Origin: CAZSWR01 sp964610885
GTDB taxonomy: Bacteria > Bacteroidota > Ignavibacteria > Kapaibacteriales > UBA2268
DNA: 15,442 bases
Assembly: GCA_964610885.1 (NCBI GenBank)
Contig: CAZSWR010000084.1
Span: forward strand, 1 to 15,442
Direction of reading: 5' to 3'
Below, one piece after another: positions 11,991-15,442 of the stretch. Made by a program: the position numbers and the translations under genes. How positions within the stretch are numbered: position 1 is the first letter of the stretch; every line of letters starts with the position of its first letter. The notes under the pieces were generated by a model. It saw only the letters and a list, made by a program, of their open reading frames with translations. It was not told the DNA's origin and did no database searches.

Positions 11991-14342
11991 TTATTGCTTT
12001 TTAACCAGATCGGCCACTAATGGATGATCTGCTTCAAAGTTCTCTTTGCATGAGGGGCATTTGAAGTATTTCTCCCATTGGTCGTCTTTCTTGCGGAAAT
12101 GGCCTTCGATGTAGTCATGGCCGCAATTGGGGCATTTACGTCCGATTGGCTCGTAATTCGTCAGATAGTTGCACTTGGGATACGATGAGCAACCCCAGAA
12201 TTTCTTTTTGGATTTGGGGCTGTATCGTTCGAGCAGCTCGCCTTCATTGCAGATGGGGCATTTCACATGGCTGGAAATCGGCTTGGTGCCTTTGCATTTC
12301 GGATAGTCCGCGCAGCCATAGAATTTGCCGAATCGCGAATCGCGAATGTACATTTCCTTGCCGCAGATATCGCAGAAAATGCCTTCGGCCAGAACCGGTT
12401 CGCTTTTCTCTTTTTCATCCTTGGGAAGTGGTTTGGTGTTTGTGCATTCGGGATACTTCGTGCAGCCCAAGAATCTGCCACGACGGCTGATTTTAATCGT
12501 CATCGGAGCGCCGCACTTATCGCAGATGATATCCGAGTCTGTACTGTTCTTTTCAGCCTCTTTGAGCGAAGCTGTGAATGGTTCGTAGAATTCGTCCATA
12601 ATATCTGTATATGTTTTTGCACCCTCGGCTATGGTATCCAACTTATATTCCATATCCGCGGTAAATGCAACGTTGAACAAATTTGGGAAAAATTTGACAA
12701 GAACAATGTTAACATCAATTCCCAATTCAGTTGCGAAGAACGATTTCTTCTGCAATTCGGCATATTTTCTTTCGATAAGCGTGCTGATGATCGAAGCATA
12801 AGTACTCGGGCGGCCGATTCCCTTTTCGTCCAATTCTTTGACGAGGCTCGCCTCTGTGTACCTGGGCTTGGGCTTTGTTTGCGAACGGACTTTCTCGGTT
12901 CGGCCATTTTTCAAATCTTGCTTCTTGTGCAAACCGTCCGGGAGGATGGCTTCGTCGTCCTTTTCGGGGGCCTCGTCTGTCATTTCTTCGTAAACAGCAA
13001 GGAAACCCTTGAAGACAACGACAGAACCAACCGCGCGGAACTGGAACCGGCCGCCTTCGATGTTGACCGTGGTCTGGTCGATAACGGCGGGAGTCATTTG
13101 CGAAGCGAGGAAACGGTTGTAAACCAACTCATAGAGCGCAGCGAGGTCTTTGTCGAGGTACTTCCGCATTTCCTTCGGTGTGTATTGGATACCCGTCGGG
13201 CGGACAGCCTCGTGGGCGTCCTGTACGTTAGAGGATTTGGTAGTGTATCTGGGAGCTTCTGCCGGAGCAAAGTCATCGCCATAATTCTTTTTAATGAACT
13301 CTTGGGCTGCCTCTTCGGCCTCGGGGCTGATACGGACTGAATCTGTACGCATGTACGTGATAAGACCGACAGAGCCTTCTTCGCCGATATTAACGCCCTC
13401 GTAGAGGTTCTGAGCCAGCTGCATTGTCTTTTTGTTCGAGAAACCTAAGCGCCGCGATGCCTCTTGTTGCAAGCTACTCGTCGTGAATGGCGGTTGTGGG
13501 TTCCTGCGTACGTTCTTTTTCGTGATGTCCGAAATTGCATAGGCTTGCTTTTTGATTTCTTTCACCAGCTCGGCGGCTTCCTCTTCGGAGCGAATGTAGT
13601 TCAGTGCGGCAAGTTTCTTCTCGATTGCTGCTTTGTGCTTTTCGTCCGGTGCGCCGGCGCTGCCCTCGGGGTTCTTTATTGATTTTTTATCGATAGCGAC
13701 CAAGCGGGCTTTCAGAGTTTGGTCCGCTTCGGTATGGAAAGTCGAATAGATTGACCAATACTCGATCGGCACAAACGCTTTGATTTCTGCTTCGCGCTCG
13801 CAAATCAAGCGCAGAGCTACCGATTGCACTCTTCCGGCCGAAAGCGCCCGTGTGGTCTTCGAAAGCATTGCCTTCGACAGGAAAGGAGAGACCTGAAAGC
13901 CGATCAACCTGTCCAAAACTCGGCGCGCCTGCTGCGAGAGGAATAGGTTCTCGTCAATCGCCCTTGGATTCTCCAACCCGCGCTTGACGCCAGTTTTGGT
14001 GATTTCGTTGAAAAGTACACGCTCGATGGAAGTATTAACCTTCCGAACCTCTTCGGCGATATGCCAAGCAATTGCTTCGCCCTCGCGATCAGGGTCAGTT
14101 GCGATTAAGACTTTTTTGCTATTCTTGGCTTGGCTTTTCAGGTTTTTGATGATGTCGTTCTTGCCCGTAATGGCCACGTATTTTGGCTTGAACTCGTTCT
14201 TGACGTCCACGCCCAGTCCATATTTGCTCAAATCCTTGATGTGCCCGACAGAGGCTTCGACGATGTAGTCTTTGCCCAAATACTTGTTGATCGTTTTTGC
14301 CTTTGCAGGCGATTCCACAATTACTAATGTCTTGTTGCTCAT
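11991..14342 (-). CDS. topA: DNA topoisomerase I (type IA)
   Basis: This enzyme relaxes negative supercoils by cutting and rejoining one DNA strand. The 783-residue product is complete: Toprim domain with VIVESPAKAKTINKYLG (7-23), the metal-binding ATDPDREGEAIAWHIAEE near 82-99, LSAGRVQSVALRLICERE, and the active-site tyrosine Y330 in GLITYMRTDS. RPSTYASIISTL is also present. The C terminus carries four zinc-ribbon modules beginning near residues 605, 658, 697 and 736 (CDKCG, CDICG, CPICN, CPNCG). The first three have the topoisomerase type GRFLGCxxYPxC pattern and the fourth is a more divergent CPNC..CPSC ribbon. The start at 14342 has AGGA about eight bases upstream. It is transcribed alone, divergent from the peroxiredoxin gene, and followed by two hairpins. 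Nothing unusual in the catalytic residues. Confidence 0.97.
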   Translation of the reverse strand: MSNKTLVIVESPAKAKTINKYLGKDYIVEASVGHIKDLSKYGLGVDVKNEFKPKYVAITGKNDIIKNLKSQAKNSKKVLIATDPDREGEAIAWHIAEEVRKVNTSIERVLFNEITKTGVKRGLENPRAIDENLFLSQQARRVLDRLIGFQVSPFLSKAMLSKTTRALSAGRVQSVALRLICEREAEIKAFVPIEYWSIYSTFHTEADQTLKARLVAIDKKSIKNPEGSAGAPDEKHKAAIEKKLAALNYIRSEEEAAELVKEIKKQAYAISDITKKNVRRNPQPPFTTSSLQQEASRRLGFSNKKTMQLAQNLYEGVNIGEEGSVGLITYMRTDSVRISPEAEEAAQEFIKKNYGDDFAPAEAPRYTTKSSNVQDAHEAVRPTGIQYTPKEMRKYLDKDLAALYELVYNRFLASQMTPAVIDQTTVNIEGGRFQFRAVGSVVVFKGFLAVYEEMTDEAPEKDDEAILPDGLHKKQDLKNGRTEKVRSQTKPKPRYTEASLVKELDEKGIGRPSTYASIISTLIERKYAELQKKSFFATELGIDVNIVLVKFFPNLFNVAFTADMEYKLDTIAEGAKTYTDIMDEFYEPFTASLKEAEKNSTDSDIICDKCGAPMTIKISRRGRFLGCTKYPECTNTKPLPKDEKEKSEPVLAEGIFCDICGKEMYIRDSRFGKFYGCADYPKCKGTKPISSHVKCPICNEGELLERYSPKSKKKFWGCSSYPKCNYLTNYEPIGRKCPNCGHDYIEGHFRKKDDQWEKYFKCPSCKENFEADHPLVADLVKKQ

Positions 14343-14623
14343 TAATTAATCCTAATTGACAGCTCAAGTCCCCCTTGCTGAAATAACCTTCGGGGAAACA
14401 CGAAAATTATACACAAATCTCTGTTTACAACATTATATTATACATTCTCGAAAAAATGCCAAATAATGCAATTTTAAAAATACAAAAAAAAATCAAATTG
14501 AATAGAACGAAAAAAAATAAAAATAATTAGCACTAACTAAACAATATGTTAGCCGCGTATCCGTTCTTGAATTTGTTGTTCTTTTAAAGTATTTTCAATA
14601 TTAATTTAAATTAGGAGTTAGTT
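14343..14623. other. Divergent promoter region of topA and prx
   Basis: The 281-bp gene-free spacer between two divergent genes must hold both promoters. The stretch 14470-14530 is unusually rich in A-tracts (several runs of five to nine A), which suggests intrinsically curved DNA. Curvature upstream of topA is of interest because topA promoters are often supercoiling-sensitive, but no specific element could be placed. GTTCTTG (14563-14569) and GTTCTTTT (14578-14585) lie in the prx leader. Confidence 0.5.
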
Positions 14624-15175
14624 ATGTCTTTGCTCGTTGGAAACAAAGCACCCGAATTTTCCGGGATGGCACTCGTTGGCGGAGATGCTACCGCGCTTAC
14701 GCCCGAAAATGCATTTAAAAACATTAGTTCGACCGACTACAAAGGGAAATGGGTCGTACTGTTTTTCTATCCTCTGGATTTCACCTTCGTCTGCCCGACC
14801 GAAATCGAAGAATTCGGCAAGCACTACGAAGAGTTTAAGAAACTGAACTGCGAAGTGATCGCTTGCTCCACAGACAGCCAATTCTCGCACTTCGCATGGC
14901 GGAACCAACACCCCGGACTGCGGAACCTGCCGTATCCAATGCTTTCGGACTTCACTCGCACCACTTCGCGGAGCTTCGAGGTACTGAAAGAAGAAACCGG
15001 CTACGCCCTCCGCGGGCTTTACATTATCGATCCCGAAGGCAACCTTCGCTATTCGGTCATACACCCGGAAGCAGTCGGCAGAAATGCTAACGAAGTGATC
15101 AGAGTGCTGTCAGCACTTCAGTCCGGCAAGATGACGCCCTGCAATTGGGAACCGGGACAAAAAACCTTGAACTAA
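14624..15175 (+). CDS. prx: 2-Cys peroxiredoxin (AhpC/Prx1 family)
   Basis: This thiol peroxidase reduces H2O2, organic hydroperoxides or peroxynitrite in the cytoplasm. The 183-residue product is full length. The peroxidatic site is YPLDFTFVCPTEI (49-61), with T54 and C57; R130 in ALRGLYIIDPEG completes the site. SDFTRTTSRSFEVL is the usual SDxxxxxSR block. The resolving cysteine region is unusual: it reads GKMTPCNWEPG, with C173 at the position where AhpC has Ala in VCPANW, so the cysteine is displaced by two residues. It still could form the intersubunit disulfide. GGAG lies six bases before the ATG. The gene is monocistronic and divergent from topA; no ahpF or thioredoxin reductase is adjacent, so the reductant is unknown. 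Confidence 0.95.
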   Translation: MSLLVGNKAPEFSGMALVGGDATALTPENAFKNISSTDYKGKWVVLFFYPLDFTFVCPTEIEEFGKHYEEFKKLNCEVIACSTDSQFSHFAWRNQHPGLRNLPYPMLSDFTRTTSRSFEVLKEETGYALRGLYIIDPEGNLRYSVIHPEAVGRNANEVIRVLSALQSGKMTPCNWEPGQKTLN

Positions 15176-15185
15176 TTTTTCGATC

Positions 15186-15256
15186 GTTCTTTGTATCTCG
15201 TTCTTTTTGAGTTAAGTTCTTTAATTTGCTTGTTCTTTCGTAATAGCACGTTCTTT
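15186..15256 (+). repeat. Five direct copies of GTTCTTT at 14-18 bp spacing
   Basis: Copies start at 15186, 15200, 15216, 15232 and 15250, giving start-to-start distances of 14, 16, 16 and 18 bases. The sequences between the copies are unrelated, so this is a spaced motif array and not a simple tandem repeat. It begins 10 bases after the prx stop codon. Function is unknown; possibilities include a protein-binding array or an RNA leader element. Confidence 0.75.
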
Positions 15257-15284
15257 TTCATAAATAGTCCCTAACACACACACC

Positions 15285-15341
15285 AAGGGGCGCATAGTTC
15301 GGTTCTGATGCCCGTCTGAATCCGTTAAATGCGCCTCTTTT
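15285..15341 (+). terminator. Large hairpin, probable terminator of prx
   Basis: The arms at 15285-15295 and 15329-15339 (core GGCGCAT / ATGCGCC) form an 11-bp stem with one G-U pair, followed by TTTT and AT-rich sequence. The 33-base loop can itself pair (CGGTTC with GAATCCG, one bulge), giving an extended structure. It lies 110 bases past the prx stop, so the GTTCTTT array would be in the prx 3' untranslated region if this is its terminator. Confidence 0.6.
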
Positions 15342-15387
15342 ATTTATAGCTCAATATTATTTAGGCGTTTAAACATCAATAATATCA

Positions 15388-15411
15388 TTTTCGGTTCATC
15401 CGAAAAACCGA
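15388..15411 (+). repeat. Overlapping, mutually exclusive inverted repeats
   Basis: TTTTCGG (15388-15394) pairs perfectly with CCGAAAA (15400-15406) around TTCAT. Alternatively TCGGTT (15391-15396) pairs with AACCGA (15406-15411). Both cannot form at once. They lie just upstream of the candidate promoter element at 15434, where an operator would be expected. Confidence 0.45.
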
Positions 15412-15433
15412 TACTTTCAAAATAATAAATTGC

Positions 15434-15441
15434 TATATTTG
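15434..15441 (+). promoter_or_regulatory. Candidate -7 promoter element for a gene beyond the window
   Basis: TATATTTG, identical to the element upstream of icd, fits the Bacteroidota consensus TAnnTTTG. The expected -33 position holds CTTTCA (15413-15418), a partial match to TTTG. A plus-strand gene should start to the right of the window. Confidence 0.4.
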
Positions 15442-15442
15442 T

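Noticed and set aside
12267..13340. Plus-strand open frame of 357 codons
   Set aside because: It is antisense to topA, which is intact with all catalytic motifs.
15186..15256. CRISPR or simple tandem repeat
   Set aside because: The repeated unit is only 7 bases and the spacers are 7-11 bases and variable; neither class fits.

Overview
The window looks like a stretch of chromosome from a free-living, respiring member of the Bacteroidota/Chlorobiota group, most plausibly the Ignavibacteria/Kapabacteria side. I infer this from the family types, not from a marker gene. The evidence is a b558-type five-helix succinate dehydrogenase cytochrome next to a type-B SdhA, a Rex repressor, a CheW/MCP pair, a short AT-rich spacer style, and two exact copies of TATATTTG, which fits the Bacteroidota -7 promoter consensus TAnnTTTG. 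Eight of the eleven genes with assigned roles or families, plus the lipoprotein and the small membrane protein, lie on the minus strand; icd and prx are the only plus-strand genes. No tRNA, rRNA, insertion sequence or CRISPR array was seen.

Layout, left to right. (1) 1-1809, minus: sdhC and the 5' part of sdhA, joined by an ATGA overlap; sdhA runs off the left edge and sdhB is expected beyond it. A 432-bp gene-free leader follows, holding hairpins and a Rex-operator-like palindrome. (2) 2242-2874, minus: an unrecognised lipoprotein with its own intrinsic terminator. (3) 3080-4216, plus: isocitrate dehydrogenase with a clear terminator. (4) 4246-5009, minus: a HEPN/MNT toxin-antitoxin pair of the HepT/MntA type, whose last codons overlap the icd terminator. 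(5) 5184-9126, minus: cheW followed by a 1114-residue chemoreceptor with about 13 HAMP-like units between its membrane anchor and signalling hairpin. (6) 9297-9953, minus: rex. A 650-bp AT-rich gene-free region with several palindromes follows. (7) 10606-11827, minus: a polyprenyl-phosphate-type GT2 glycosyltransferase and a small membrane protein. (8) 11991-14342, minus: topA, with four zinc ribbons. (9) 14624-15175, plus: a typical 2-Cys peroxiredoxin, followed by five copies of GTTCTTT at 14-18 bp spacing, a large hairpin and a candidate promoter leaving the window.

Functional threads. Central respiration and the TCA cycle (sdhCA, icd), the NADH/NAD sensor Rex and a peroxidase form a redox theme. 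Rex-like palindromes lie upstream of rex and in the sdh leader, and there is one half-site at icd. Energy or redox taxis could connect through the CheW/MCP pair. The least ordinary elements are the poly-HAMP receptor, the periodic GTTCTTT array with related copies in other gene leaders, and the peroxiredoxin whose resolving cysteine is displaced by two residues.
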